A DNA stretch of 64,000 nt from JASSUD01 sp031963225 (GTDB lineage: Bacteria > Pseudomonadota > Gammaproteobacteria > Burkholderiales > Burkholderiaceae): positions 1 through 64,000 of the forward strand of contig JASSUD010000001.1 in assembly GCA_031963225.1 (NCBI GenBank). The letters run 5' to 3'. Each line of letters opens with the position of its first letter. Position 1 is the stretch's first letter. The position numbers and the translations under genes were made by a program. The notes beneath the pieces are model-generated. The model was not told the DNA's origin. It worked only from the letters and a program-made list of their open reading frames with translations, and made no database searches. Positions 53,433 to 62,154 of this stretch are shown here, one piece after another.

Positions 53433-54605
53433 TTATTGCGCTTTATTTTGAAGTAGCGCGATAATAATTTGTTGGCCCTCTGAAAATGTTTTTAGATCTG
53501 CTTTTACCTCAGTCATATCCTCTTCAAGTTTTTTAATCTTTTCACCTACTACTCTATGCAATTTTACTTCAATGCGTTCTTGTCCACGCTCAACGCTGTC
53601 AATTTTTTGAGTTAATGCATTAAATCCTCGTTCTAATACCCCCACTATTTGAGTGACACTATTCAGGTTCTGTGTTACTCGACCTACATGTGCTTGAATT
53701 GCATTAACTTCTGCTTCCAAGTTACGTGCTACTTTGACAAATTCATCAAAATTTCCATTTTGCCGTACGAGTACTGTTTCAGTGCGTCGGGGTAAATTGG
53801 GCAGCATGCCTATATCCATAAATTTCTCCATTAATGAGTTACATACTTGAATCAACTTGAGTTGATCTTCTGTGTTTGCCTGCTCGGCACGGTTTTTAAA
53901 ATAAGTTGCTATGGTCCAAATGATGCTAATGGCTCCGCTTATGAAAGCCATGTGTTGCACGGTAATATGTGATACCAGGCCTGATTGCGCGATTAATCCC
54001 CAGCCCATCAGTGCTACTGGAGCTAAGAATCCATGTAATTCTTTTAGAAAATATGCTAATACTCCATGTGTGGCTGGGGTTTGAACGTATTGTATGGGGT
54101 GTGGCGTGGCGGCGAACTTAATGCGGTCTAATTCTTTTAATGCGCTTTCAAGCTGGCATTGGTTTTCTGCAGTGTCATTTTCACAAAGGGCTTGTGTGAT
54201 TTTGTAAATGATTTTGACTTGATATAGTCCCGCTTCAATATGTCGTTGAATAGTTACTTTGTCTGCTTTAAATAGGTATGCTTTGACCACGTTTTTTTCA
54301 AGGTCAGACCATGAGGCTTCCAGGTTGGTTTGGGCTTCTATACACGCAGCGGTTAACCGTTTCCATTCAGGTGCTGTATTGGTAGTGTTAAAAGATGATG
54401 GAATGGCCTCTGCATTTAGTGTGTTCTGTTGAATAGCAGCATCTTTGTATTCTTTTTTTTCAAGTTTATATGGGATAGAGCCAACTATTTCAGAAGGAGG
54501 CGCCATACGCTTTGGGTTGCGGCTAGTTGATCGACACTTATGTGGAATAAATCGGCAGTTTTGCCTAGGTATATTGGGTAAATGTGCGGAATCTGTGCCA
54601 ATCAT
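53433..54605 (-). CDS. Membrane coiled-coil protein (390 aa)
   Basis: The ATG at 54605 follows AGGAGG. The N-terminus is basic and disordered; residues about 65-150 are helical; two hydrophobic helices follow at about 185-240 (YFLKELHGFLAPVALMGWGL; MAFISGAISIIWTIATYF). The C-terminal 110 residues form a coiled coil with t-SNARE- or chemoreceptor-like heptads (VTQNLNSVTQIVGVLERGFN; ALTQKIDSVERGQERIEVKL). No signalling tip or HAMP motif is visible. The design resembles the protein at 49350. Function unknown. Confidence 0.65.
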   Translation of the reverse strand: MIGTDSAHLPNIPRQNCRFIPHKCRSTSRNPKRMAPPSEIVGSIPYKLEKKEYKDAAIQQNTLNAEAIPSSFNTTNTAPEWKRLTAACIEAQTNLEASWSDLEKNVVKAYLFKADKVTIQRHIEAGLYQVKIIYKITQALCENDTAENQCQLESALKELDRIKFAATPHPIQYVQTPATHGVLAYFLKELHGFLAPVALMGWGLIAQSGLVSHITVQHMAFISGAISIIWTIATYFKNRAEQANTEDQLKLIQVCNSLMEKFMDIGMLPNLPRRTETVLVRQNGNFDEFVKVARNLEAEVNAIQAHVGRVTQNLNSVTQIVGVLERGFNALTQKIDSVERGQERIEVKLHRVVGEKIKKLEEDMTEVKADLKTFSEGQQIIIALLQNKAQ

Positions 54606-55021
54606 ATTTCCCTCCTAAATAGGTAGTAATAGGAGAACGGTAGCTAGGCAGAGGTGGTACACGGAATAAAGCATAATTTTCTCGCCATGAACGCTAGGTT
54701 TTTTATGTGGCTTGGGTAGCGAGTAAATACACTGCCTGCCCAGGCCCTGTTTTCGACATTCCGAAGTAACTGAGAGTGTCTAGGCATAAAATTAAACCAA
54801 ACAAGTTAATTAATCAACCATTTTGATAAAAATATTCTATTTAGTTGATTTTATAGGGCGTTGCCCGTATAAAAAGCATAGGTTCTCAGCAGGGGCCGGC
54901 CGATTGGTGTATACGCTTTATCAAGCTATTGAAGGCGTGCGCCGCATGAATGCAGGCGATGGTCTTCAGGCAGCAAATGAAGTCAAGCAAACCCATTCCA
55001 CCCATTAAGTAGAGCAAGCGC
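54606..55021. other. Intergenic region upstream of dgkA
   Basis: A short plus-strand frame (54823-55008) ends RLVYTLYQAIEGVRRMNAGD then QAANEVKQTHSTH; it lacks an ATG and ribosome-binding site. It may be a fragment of an older gene, but I would not call it a gene. Confidence 0.3.
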
Positions 55022-55417
55022 ATGGACAATAATTCTAAAAAAGTAAGCGGTTTTACCCGTCTTTGGGGTGCATTTGGACATACTTACTGCGGTATACGCG
55101 ATGCCATACGGGAAGAGCGCGCATTTCGCCAAGAGTTTTTATTGGCTTGTATTTTTATTCCGCTTGCGATGGTATTGCCCGTCACTGTAGTTGAGCGGCT
55201 TATGTTGATTGGCTCGATACTGGGGGTGCTCAGTATGGAGTTACTCAACTCAGGCATTGAAGCGGCTATTGATCGTATCTCATTAGAACAGCACCCACTT
55301 GCCAAGCGGGCGAAAGATTTTGGGAGTGCGGCTGTGTTTATCGCGCTGTGTGGGTGCGCATTGATATGGTTATCACTTGTCGGTCCGCTGGTATGGCAGC
55401 TGGTTATAGCACGCTAA
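55022..55417 (+). CDS. dgkA: Diacylglycerol kinase (prokaryotic type)
   Basis: DgkA is a small inner-membrane enzyme that phosphorylates diacylglycerol to phosphatidic acid, recycling lipid. The 131-residue product has the amphipathic N-terminal helix (GIRDAIREERAFRQEFLLAC), three membrane helices and the catalytic signature ELLNSGIEAAIDRISLEQHP followed by AKRAKDFGSAAVF. The family usually has N-S/T-A-I-E; Gly replaces Ala here, a mild change. Length is normal. Confidence 0.95.
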   Translation: MDNNSKKVSGFTRLWGAFGHTYCGIRDAIREERAFRQEFLLACIFIPLAMVLPVTVVERLMLIGSILGVLSMELLNSGIEAAIDRISLEQHPLAKRAKDFGSAAVFIALCGCALIWLSLVGPLVWQLVIAR

Positions 55418-55621
55418 TGCAAGGCTGTGCGTAGCTTCGCCTTTTCATACGATTTTTCTATTGTTCTCCTGCCCTGTATATAGATATTTCCTACAGTTCA
55501 CATCTAGCTACGTTATTACTCTTTGGATTTGTATAACGCGGTGCAAGGTACTCTAAAAAAGTATATGTGATGGATGTGTTGCTGTTTACTCAGCGCATGG
55601 GTATAGACAGGGGGAGAGCAA

Positions 55622-56047
55622 ATGACTTATCCGACAACAATAAATAATAATTCGCGAGTATATTTTGGGGCTCATAATTATTCGAATGCGACTCAAATGG
55701 TCCGAAAGCCACCTCGGGCGTTTGTACCTAGTCCATTGGGGCGCCATCACACTAACAGATCGCAGTTACCAACTGCCTATGATGATGTTGAGCCTGCTAG
55801 GCCTACTCAAACGAAGAACATCAATCAAAATAAAAGTAGAAATAGAGGCGGATGCTATAAAGCAATGGGGGCAACGCTTGCTGTCACAGGGCTTGCAGCG
55901 GTAGGGAGCGCAATGTATTTACACTACGCCCCTAATGAGCAGGTAGATATCCACCCAAATATTGTTATGGGCTTAGGTATTGGAGGGCTTATGCCATTGT
56001 GTGTAGGCCTAGTATTAACAGGTATGGGCATATCTAAGAGTCCGTAA
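55622..56047 (+). CDS. Unknown 2-TM protein (141 aa)
   Basis: The ATG at 55622 follows GGGGGAGAG. The first 80 residues are polar and basic (KNINQNKSRNRGGCYKAMG), then two membrane helices (GATLAVTGLAAVGSAMYLHY; IVMGLGIGGLMPLCVGLVLT) end the protein. The same plan, polar N-terminus and C-terminal hairpin, is seen in the gene at 56182 on the other strand. No family recognised. Confidence 0.6.
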   Translation: MTYPTTINNNSRVYFGAHNYSNATQMVRKPPRAFVPSPLGRHHTNRSQLPTAYDDVEPARPTQTKNINQNKSRNRGGCYKAMGATLAVTGLAAVGSAMYLHYAPNEQVDIHPNIVMGLGIGGLMPLCVGLVLTGMGISKSP

Positions 56048-56181
56048 TGTAGGGCGGAATATTAAAAATTCCGCGGTGTGCACGGCTTGATCATGCCAGT
56101 TATCCAAGGAATAGGGAGATCTGGTAGATAAACCGTGCATCCATCGATTTGCCTTGAGAGGAGCCATTGCGCTTAGCCGTA

Positions 56182-56694
56182 TCAATAGCGTATGCCGCAG
56201 CATATCGCTATCATGCCTATGACCATAGTTCCAGCGCCGGCACTGGCTAAAGTGGGATTAAAAGAAGAATCTGCACCGCTTTTAGCGGCTAGTGCTAGAG
56301 GTGCCGCTCCTGTAAAAAAAAGACCGAAGCCGATTAATTGAATTGCAGCTTTTACCTTCCTCCTTCTTGATTCTGATATGGAAGAAGGGGAGTTCGATAT
56401 GCATATGCTCTGAGGTTTAGGGCTTTCGCTTCGTATTTCAATATTGCCTGTACAGGGGGAGAGGTTCCCTATCTGAATGATATGTTCATTGGAAGGTTGA
56501 TTTGCGGCGTTTGTAGAGGGGGGCGGCGGTGCAAAAGGAAGATTCTGTAATTTGCCCAATGACTTTACAGGAGATTTGCGTGTGGAAGGAGTCCCGATAA
56601 TATGCTGGGTAGCCATACCACAGTGGTCTGCATCAGGAATCACGCTTGATTCTTTACCGATGGAGCTAGGGTTCGTAGAGTTTAAATGAGGCAT
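56182..56694 (-). CDS. Unknown 2-TM protein (170 aa)
   Basis: I chose the ATG at 56694 because CTGGAGAGAGAG precedes it; the frame upstream to 56796 is basic and lacks a site. The first 115 residues are polar, Ser/Pro-rich (LPFAPPPPSTNAANQPSNE) and the last 55 form a helical hairpin (IQLIGFGLFFTGAAPLALAA; ASAGAGTMVIGMIAICCGI). Plan and size resemble the gene at 55622, possibly a diverged paralogue in inverted orientation. Function unknown. Confidence 0.6.
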   Translation of the reverse strand: MPHLNSTNPSSIGKESSVIPDADHCGMATQHIIGTPSTRKSPVKSLGKLQNLPFAPPPPSTNAANQPSNEHIIQIGNLSPCTGNIEIRSESPKPQSICISNSPSSISESRRRKVKAAIQLIGFGLFFTGAAPLALAAKSGADSSFNPTLASAGAGTMVIGMIAICCGIRY

Positions 56695-56886
56695 CTCTCT
56701 CTCCAGTACACAATACGGCCTGACAGCCCGCATTCGCTTCTTAGGGCTTCTAAAGCCCTTTGGCCGCTCTATGTATAGAGACCAGATAGAGCGCATTCAA
56801 GGTGCACTGTAGAAAATATCAAGAGATAAAGAGATGCGTATTAGAAAAAAAGTATGGTGCAGCGAAGCGTATTCTAGAAAATCAAA

Positions 56887-56915
56887 AAATAAAGGGCTCT
56901 AGGAGCCCTTTATTT
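56887..56915 (-). terminator. Intrinsic terminator of thiC
   Basis: A perfect 13-bp palindrome arm (AAATAAAGGGCTC/GAGCCCTTTATTT) with a 3-base loop and T-rich 3' side on the minus strand, 33 bp after the thiC stop. Confidence 0.85.
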
Positions 56916-56947
56916 GGAGTGTATCGACGTGGAATTTTAATAATGAT

Positions 56948-58921
56948 TTACTGCTTCACGTAAATTTCCCCTCCTACTTCTGAAAATTCCACCGCTTTTT
57001 TGTGTAAGCCATCTTGTAAGACTTGTTCTGCAGAAAGCGATTTTTGCGCGGCGAAGTCTCGGATGTCTTGCGTGATTTTCATCGAGCAAAAGTGGGGGCC
57101 GCACATGGAGCAGAAGTGCGCTACTTTTGCAGACTCTTTGGGTAGCGTGGCATCGTGATAAGCGCGGGAACGGTCTGGATCGAGGCTTAAATTAAATTGA
57201 TCTTCCCAGCGGAATTCGAAGCGTGCTTTAGACAGCGCATTATCTCGAATCTGAGCGCCTGGATGTCCTTTTGCTAAATCCGCTGCGTGTGCAGCGAGTT
57301 TGTAGGTGATCATCCCTTCTTTTACGTCTTCTTTGTTGGGTAAGCCTAAATGCTCTTTAGGCGTTACATAGCAGAGCATAGCGGTGCCATACCAGCCGAT
57401 CATTGCCGCACCTATGCCCGAGGTAATGTGGTCATAGCCTGGGGCGATATCAGTCGTTAGAGGGCCTAGCGTATAGAAAGGGGCTTCACGGCATATCTCA
57501 AGCTGCTTATCCATATTTTCTTTGATAAGTTGCATGGGTACATGGCCCGGCCCTTCAACCATTGTTTGTACATCATATTGCCAGGCAATTTCTGTCAGTT
57601 CTCCTAGCGTTTGAAGCTCAGCGAACTGGGCTTCATCGTTGGCATCGTAGATCGAGCCAGGACGTAGTCCATCACCTAAGGAGAAGCTCACATCATAGCT
57701 TTTCATGATGTCGCAAATATCTTCGAAGTATTCATACAGAAAGCTTTCGTTGTGGTGCGCTAAACACCACTTAGCCATGATGGAGCCTCCGCGGGAGACA
57801 ATACCTGTCATCCGGTTCGCAGTAAGGGGGATGTGACGTAGGCGTATGCCTGCATGGATGGTGAAGTAATCAACCCCTTGCTCAGCTTGCTCAATCAAGG
57901 TGTCTCTAAAAATAGGCCAGGTGAGTGCTTCGACACGGCCGTTTACTTTCTCTAAAGCTTGATAGATCGGTACCGTACCAATGGGCACGGGGCTATTGCG
58001 GATAATCCATTCACGGGTTTCATGAATGCGTTTGCCCGTAGATAGATCCATGATCGTATCTGCACCCCAGCGGGTAGCCCAAATCATTTTGTCGACTTCT
58101 TCGCCGATGGAGGAGGTCACTGCAGAGTTGCCAATATTGGCGTTTACCTTCACCAAGAAATTACGCCCGATAATCATCGGCTCGCTTTCAGGGTGATTAA
58201 TATTATTCGGAATAATCGCACGGCCTTTAGCGATTTCGTCACGCACAAATTCAGCGGTGATGTCCATCCCTTCTATTTGCGTGAGTACGCTTTCTACGCG
58301 CTCAACCCGTTGCCGCTCGCTAAGTTGCGCACCAAATGCATCACCTGCATGCTGGCGGCATAATAGTTGGGCCATTTTTTTGCCCATGAGGCCGCTTTCT
58401 TTGAGGCTGGTAATGTATTCGGAGCGTTGTTGGTTTTCACGGATCGCGACAAATTCCATTTCAGGCGTGATGATGCCTTTCTTGGCGGCATGCATTTGCG
58501 TGACATTTTCACCACTGCGCGCGCGACGAGGCGCTTTGGGCGAGCCTGAGAAGCGCCATGGCGCTTCTGCTTTTTGCTGTGTTTCTTGTAATGCACGGCT
58601 AAAGTTGCTGGTGTAGCCGTTTAATAATTCGGTATTTGCGCGCTCTTCAATCCATGCAGCGCGTATAGGAGGTAAGCCCGCTCGAATATCGATAGAGGCT
58701 TGTGGATCTGTATAAGGGCCTGAAGTGTCATAGATATAAACGGGAGGATTTTCCTCTCGTGGACCTTGGGTCGGTGTCTCTGACTGTTCAATCTTGCGCA
58801 TCGGCACGAGTAGATCGCGGCGCGAGCCTTTTATATATACCTTGCTGGAATTGGGAAAGGGTCGGCGTAGATCGGGGTCTATTTGCGCATCAGTCGCAAT
58901 AAATTCAGGCGCAGTCTTCAT
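56948..58921 (-). CDS. thiC: Phosphomethylpyrimidine synthase
   Basis: ThiC is a radical-SAM enzyme that converts 5-aminoimidazole ribotide to HMP-P for thiamine. I chose the ATG at 58921 because AGGAGG lies just upstream and the product (MKTAPEFIATDAQIDPDLRR) then has 657 residues, normal for the family; a longer frame to 59083 runs back through a terminator. NSPVPIGTVPIYQALEKV, GVDYFTIHAGIRLRHIPLTA, EGPGHVPMQLI and DIAPGYDHITSGIGAAMIGW are all present, as is the C-terminal cluster motif CSMCGPHFCSM. No other thiamine gene adjoins, and I see no THI-box riboswitch upstream. Confidence 0.96.
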   Translation of the reverse strand: MKTAPEFIATDAQIDPDLRRPFPNSSKVYIKGSRRDLLVPMRKIEQSETPTQGPREENPPVYIYDTSGPYTDPQASIDIRAGLPPIRAAWIEERANTELLNGYTSNFSRALQETQQKAEAPWRFSGSPKAPRRARSGENVTQMHAAKKGIITPEMEFVAIRENQQRSEYITSLKESGLMGKKMAQLLCRQHAGDAFGAQLSERQRVERVESVLTQIEGMDITAEFVRDEIAKGRAIIPNNINHPESEPMIIGRNFLVKVNANIGNSAVTSSIGEEVDKMIWATRWGADTIMDLSTGKRIHETREWIIRNSPVPIGTVPIYQALEKVNGRVEALTWPIFRDTLIEQAEQGVDYFTIHAGIRLRHIPLTANRMTGIVSRGGSIMAKWCLAHHNESFLYEYFEDICDIMKSYDVSFSLGDGLRPGSIYDANDEAQFAELQTLGELTEIAWQYDVQTMVEGPGHVPMQLIKENMDKQLEICREAPFYTLGPLTTDIAPGYDHITSGIGAAMIGWYGTAMLCYVTPKEHLGLPNKEDVKEGMITYKLAAHAADLAKGHPGAQIRDNALSKARFEFRWEDQFNLSLDPDRSRAYHDATLPKESAKVAHFCSMCGPHFCSMKITQDIRDFAAQKSLSAEQVLQDGLHKKAVEFSEVGGEIYVKQ

Positions 58922-58987
58922 GAGAGGCCTCCTAGTAAAAGTTGAATTTGCTGTACTGCAAAAATCACAAAATAAAGGGATAGCGTC

Positions 58988-59010
58988 AAAAAAACCGCCC
59001 GAAAGCGGTC
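58988..59010 (-). terminator. Intrinsic terminator just upstream of thiC
   Basis: On the minus strand ACCGC-TTTCGG-GCGGT followed by seven T. It is the second of two terminators between tRNA-Leu and thiC, only about 67 bp before the thiC start. Confidence 0.8.
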
Positions 59011-59030
59011 CGCAAGATTTTGAGATTGTA

Positions 59031-59071
59031 AAAAAACCCCCGGTAGCGCATAGGACTATCCGGGGGTTTTT
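59031..59071 (-). terminator. Intrinsic terminator after tRNA-Leu
   Basis: CCCCCGGATAG pairs with CTACCGGGGG (one bulge) and is followed by seven T on the minus strand; a T-run also exists on the other strand. It ends the tRNA-Leu transcript. Confidence 0.85.
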
Positions 59072-59109
59072 GTCAGAGTACAAGTCCTACGACAACAATC
59101 AAAATAAAA

Positions 59110-59195
59110 TGGTGCGCCCGGTCGGACTCGAACCGACACGCCCATTAGGCGAGAGATTTTAAGTCTCTTGCGTCTACCTATTCCGCCACGGGCGC
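59110..59195 (-). tRNA. tRNA-Leu (anticodon UAA)
   Basis: Minus strand, 86 bases including the encoded CCA. The acceptor arm pairs GCGCCCG with CGGGCGC; the anticodon loop reads ACTTAAAAT with anticodon TAA; the long variable arm (CGCCTAATGGGCG) is that of a type II tRNA; the T arm has GGTTCGAGTCC. It reads Leu codons UUA and UUG. Confidence 0.96.
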
Positions 59196-59448
59196 ATTTT
59201 TAGAATGTGCTCAGAACTACAAAGCAGAATGTACCACATGTCCTGCGTGTTCTTAACTACGAGCAAATTACATAAGGCCGCGATTATAGACCGTAAATTG
59301 CAGATTGAAATAGTCCTTTATGAATAAGGTTGCATAAAAAAATGGTTTGTTCGCTAGAATCACGTTTTTTACATTGGAGCTGGTACTTTTTTGTGCCGGA
59401 GCAATCAGATAGCGCAGTAATCACGGGATGATGAGGAAGGAGCGAGGG

Positions 59449-60909
59449 ATGGGTCAGAATACTGCGCAAGCAGGGATCAACAATCAAGTGGCAGGTATAC
59501 AGAGCGTTGCGCAGGTGTTGCAGTGTGTAAAAGATGCCAATATCCAGTTTATCGATTTGCGGTTTACGGATACGCGAGGTAAAGAACAGCATGTTTCTGT
59601 GCCTGCCAGTGCATTTGATGCAGATAAATTTGAAAGCGGCCAGGCTTTTGATGGCTCGTCAATTGCGGGGTGGAAGGGTATTGAGGCATCGGATATGCTG
59701 CTTATCCCCGATCCTAAAACTGCCTATGTAGATCCTTTTTATAATGATCCAACGCTGGTATTGACCTGTGATGTGATCGAACCATTTGATGGAAAAGGGT
59801 ATGAGCGCGACCCTCGTTCCTTGGCAAGGCGTGCAGAGGCCTATTTGAAGAGCACAGGGTTGGGAGATACCGCTTATTTTGGTCCTGAACCAGAATTTTT
59901 TGTTTTTGATTCCATACGCTGGCAAGTCGATATGTCAGGCTCTTTTGTGGCGATAGACTCTCAAGAAGCGCCTTGGTCTTCTTCCAAAGAATATGCAGGG
60001 GGTAATAGTGGACACCGGCCCAATACTAAAGGCGGGTATTTCCCAGTGGCGCCTGTAGATACTTTTCAAGATATGCGTTCAGAAATGTGTCTGCTGCTTG
60101 AACAAATCGGCATTCCTGTAGAAGTGCATCACCATGAAGTGGCCGGTCAAGGACAAAACGAAATCGGAACCAAATTTTCTACATTGGTTCAGCGTGCAGA
60201 TTGGACGCAGACGTTTAAATATATCGTGCATAACGTCGCGCATCGGCTAGGAAAAACTGCAACGTTTATGCCTAAGCCTGTGGTAGGTGATAACGGTTCG
60301 GGTATGCACGTACACCAATCTATCTGGAAAGATGGACAAAATTTATTTGCCGGCAATGATTACGCAGGGCTCTCCGAATTCGCGCTCTATTATTTGGGCG
60401 GAATCATGAAGCATGCTCGTGCACTCAATGCGTTTACCAATCCAACGACTAATTCTTACAAACGTCTAGTGCCGGGCTATGAAGCACCTGTAAAACTGGC
60501 CTATTCAGCTCGTAACCGTTCTGCAGCGATTCGCATTCCGTATGTGACCAATGCACGAGGCCGTCGTATTGAGACGCGTTTTCCGGATGCTATGGCTAAC
60601 CCCTATCTGGCTTTTTCTGCTTTATTAATGGCCGGTTTAGATGGCGTGCAAAATAAAATTCACCCGGGTGAGGCTGCGGAGAAAAATTTGTACGATCTTC
60701 CTCCTGAAGAGAATCAAAATATCCCCACGGTGTGTTCTAGCTTAGAGCAAGCTTTAGAAAACTTAGATCAAGACCGCGCCTTTTTAACGCGAGGCGGGGT
60801 GTTTAGTAATAGTATGATTGATGCTTATTTAGAGTTGAAAGAGGCAGAAGTTACGCGTTTACGTATGACGACGCATCCAGTAGAGTTTGAAATGTATTAT
60901 TCATTGTAA
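59449..60909 (+). CDS. glnA: Glutamine synthetase, type I
   Basis: GlnA makes glutamine from glutamate and ammonia with ATP in the cytoplasm. I chose the ATG at 59449, with AAGGAG 6 bases upstream; an ATG at 59428 is possible. The 486-residue protein has DGSSIAGWKGIEASDMLLIP, GPEPEFFVFDS, VHHHEVAGQGQNEIGTKFS, the ATP-binding KPVVGDNGSGMHVHQS and RNRSAAIRIP. The tyrosine in NLYDLPPEE is the adenylylation site, so regulation by GlnE is likely. An extra 15 N-terminal residues precede the usual start. No adjacent glnL/glnG is in the window. Confidence 0.97.
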   Translation: MGQNTAQAGINNQVAGIQSVAQVLQCVKDANIQFIDLRFTDTRGKEQHVSVPASAFDADKFESGQAFDGSSIAGWKGIEASDMLLIPDPKTAYVDPFYNDPTLVLTCDVIEPFDGKGYERDPRSLARRAEAYLKSTGLGDTAYFGPEPEFFVFDSIRWQVDMSGSFVAIDSQEAPWSSSKEYAGGNSGHRPNTKGGYFPVAPVDTFQDMRSEMCLLLEQIGIPVEVHHHEVAGQGQNEIGTKFSTLVQRADWTQTFKYIVHNVAHRLGKTATFMPKPVVGDNGSGMHVHQSIWKDGQNLFAGNDYAGLSEFALYYLGGIMKHARALNAFTNPTTNSYKRLVPGYEAPVKLAYSARNRSAAIRIPYVTNARGRRIETRFPDAMANPYLAFSALLMAGLDGVQNKIHPGEAAEKNLYDLPPEENQNIPTVCSSLEQALENLDQDRAFLTRGGVFSNSMIDAYLELKEAEVTRLRMTTHPVEFEMYYSL

Positions 60910-60990
60910 AAAATGATTTTTTTTTTTGAATGAAGAAAATGTGGGGCTATACCTCCACTAAGATAGGGCGTGTCCTCAATTGCCCTAGTG

Positions 60991-61028
60991 AAAAACGGCC
61001 TAGCTTAAAGCGAGCTAGGCCGTTTTTT
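60991..61028. terminator. Bidirectional terminator between glnA and bamD
   Basis: AAAAACGGCCTAGCT and AGCTAGGCCGTTTTTTT form a perfect 15-bp stem with a 7-base loop. It serves both convergent genes. Confidence 0.92.
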
Positions 61029-61090
61029 TCGATATATATTCCTTGCCCAATATGCGAGCCACTTCCTTCTTGATGACCCGCTTACCAAAA

Positions 61091-61870
61091 CTAAGGTACG
61101 CGCTTGGAATCGGTAGCTTTCAACACCCGTTTAGCATCTGCAGCCAGTTCTGGTGTTCCTAACGCCTGGTAGGCTTTTTGCATTAAGCTTAGTGCTTTGG
61201 GAATAGCTGGAGTATTGGGATACTCTGTAAGAACGTGTTTAGCGCGATTGATGGCTGCCAGGTAAGCGCCCCGTTCGTAATAATATTGTGCGGCATGTAC
61301 TTCATGTGCTGCCAGTGCATTGACGATATAACGCATGCGTTGCATGGCGTCCGGCGCATAACGGCTGCTAGGGTAGCGGGTAGCAATAACTTTGAAAGCA
61401 TCATATGCACGGCGTAGCGCCTCGGGGTCGCGTTCGCTAAGGTCTTGTGCGCTTAACTGACCTAGCAAGCCTAGTTCATCTTTAAAATTGAGTAGGCCTT
61501 TTAGATAGTAAGCGTAGGCGAGTTGCGGATGATCAGGATGTAGCCGAATGAAGCGGTCTACTGCTTGTTCAGCGGCTTGAGGCTCATTGTTTTTCCATTG
61601 GCAGTAGGCCACGTTAATCTGCGCTTGTGGTGCTCGAGAGCCGAAAGGATCTCGGCCTTCCATTTTTTCAAAGTACTCCGCGCAACGGATCCAGTCGTGG
61701 CTTTCTAGAGCTTCCTGCGCTTGCACGTATAATTTGTCGCCAGACCAGGTGGCTGTTTCGTCTTTTTTCTCTGGCAACCCTCCACAGGCAGTTAGTGTGC
61801 CCACTATGGCTAATAGGGCGCATCTGGCTATATGGTAGGCGGGGCGGCTTTTGAGGAAGAGGGAAGTCAT
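61091..61870 (-). CDS. bamD: Outer membrane assembly lipoprotein BamD
   Basis: BamD is a periplasm-facing lipoprotein of the BAM complex, which folds outer-membrane beta-barrels. The N-terminus has a lipoprotein signal peptide with lipobox L-T-A-C (ALLAIVGTLTACGGLP). TPR units follow (LYVQAQEALESHDWIRCAEY; AQINVAYCQWKNNEPQAAEQ; YYYERGAYLAAINRAKHVLT). At 259 residues it is of normal size. It is divergent from rluD, an arrangement common in betaproteobacteria. Confidence 0.95.
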   Translation of the reverse strand: MTSLFLKSRPAYHIARCALLAIVGTLTACGGLPEKKDETATWSGDKLYVQAQEALESHDWIRCAEYFEKMEGRDPFGSRAPQAQINVAYCQWKNNEPQAAEQAVDRFIRLHPDHPQLAYAYYLKGLLNFKDELGLLGQLSAQDLSERDPEALRRAYDAFKVIATRYPSSRYAPDAMQRMRYIVNALAAHEVHAAQYYYERGAYLAAINRAKHVLTEYPNTPAIPKALSLMQKAYQALGTPELAADAKRVLKATDSKRVP

Positions 61871-61959
61871 AGATTTCTGCCGAAGTTTTATTTTGTGATA
61901 GAAGACGAAGTGTACTGAATTAAGAATAGGTTCCCAACCTTGTATTTTTACAACAAAGC

Positions 61960-62092
61960 GTGGTTGGTGGTGAAGGCACGAATCTAAACATATTGACCGC
62001 TGGCTTTTAATTTTTGCTTTTGGAAAGTTTTTAAGCAGGCCTTCAAGAGGGCAGTGGTTAGGTGTTGGGGTTCCTTCGTCACCCCAACCTAC
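61960..62092. repeat. BIME-like pair of REP units, degenerate forward unit
   Basis: Forward unit 61960-61995 (TGGTTGGTGGTGAAGGCACG, GTAG lost) and reverse unit 62053-62092 (GTGTTGGGGTTCCTTCGTCA then CCCCAACCTAC), with the usual AAGCAGGCCTTCAAGAGGGC spacer. It lies between bamD and rluD. Confidence 0.8.
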
Positions 62093-62154
62093 GAATAACG
62101 ATTCCTCTTTAGAGTGGTTCTTTCTAAAGGGGCTTTACTGAATGCGGAGTTATA

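Noticed and set aside
54823..55008. Short gene upstream of dgkA
   Set aside because: TTG start without ribosome-binding site and no recognisable domain; described only as a possible fragment.
58800..59083. Longer thiC start at 59083
   Set aside because: The added residues run back through a terminator hairpin and lack a ribosome-binding site; the ATG at 58921 has AGGAGG and gives the family's normal length.
59375..59400. Possible sigma-54 promoter of glnA (CTGGTACTTTTTTGTGCC)
   Set aside because: The distance between the GG and GC dinucleotides is 11 instead of the required 10, so the match is not sound.
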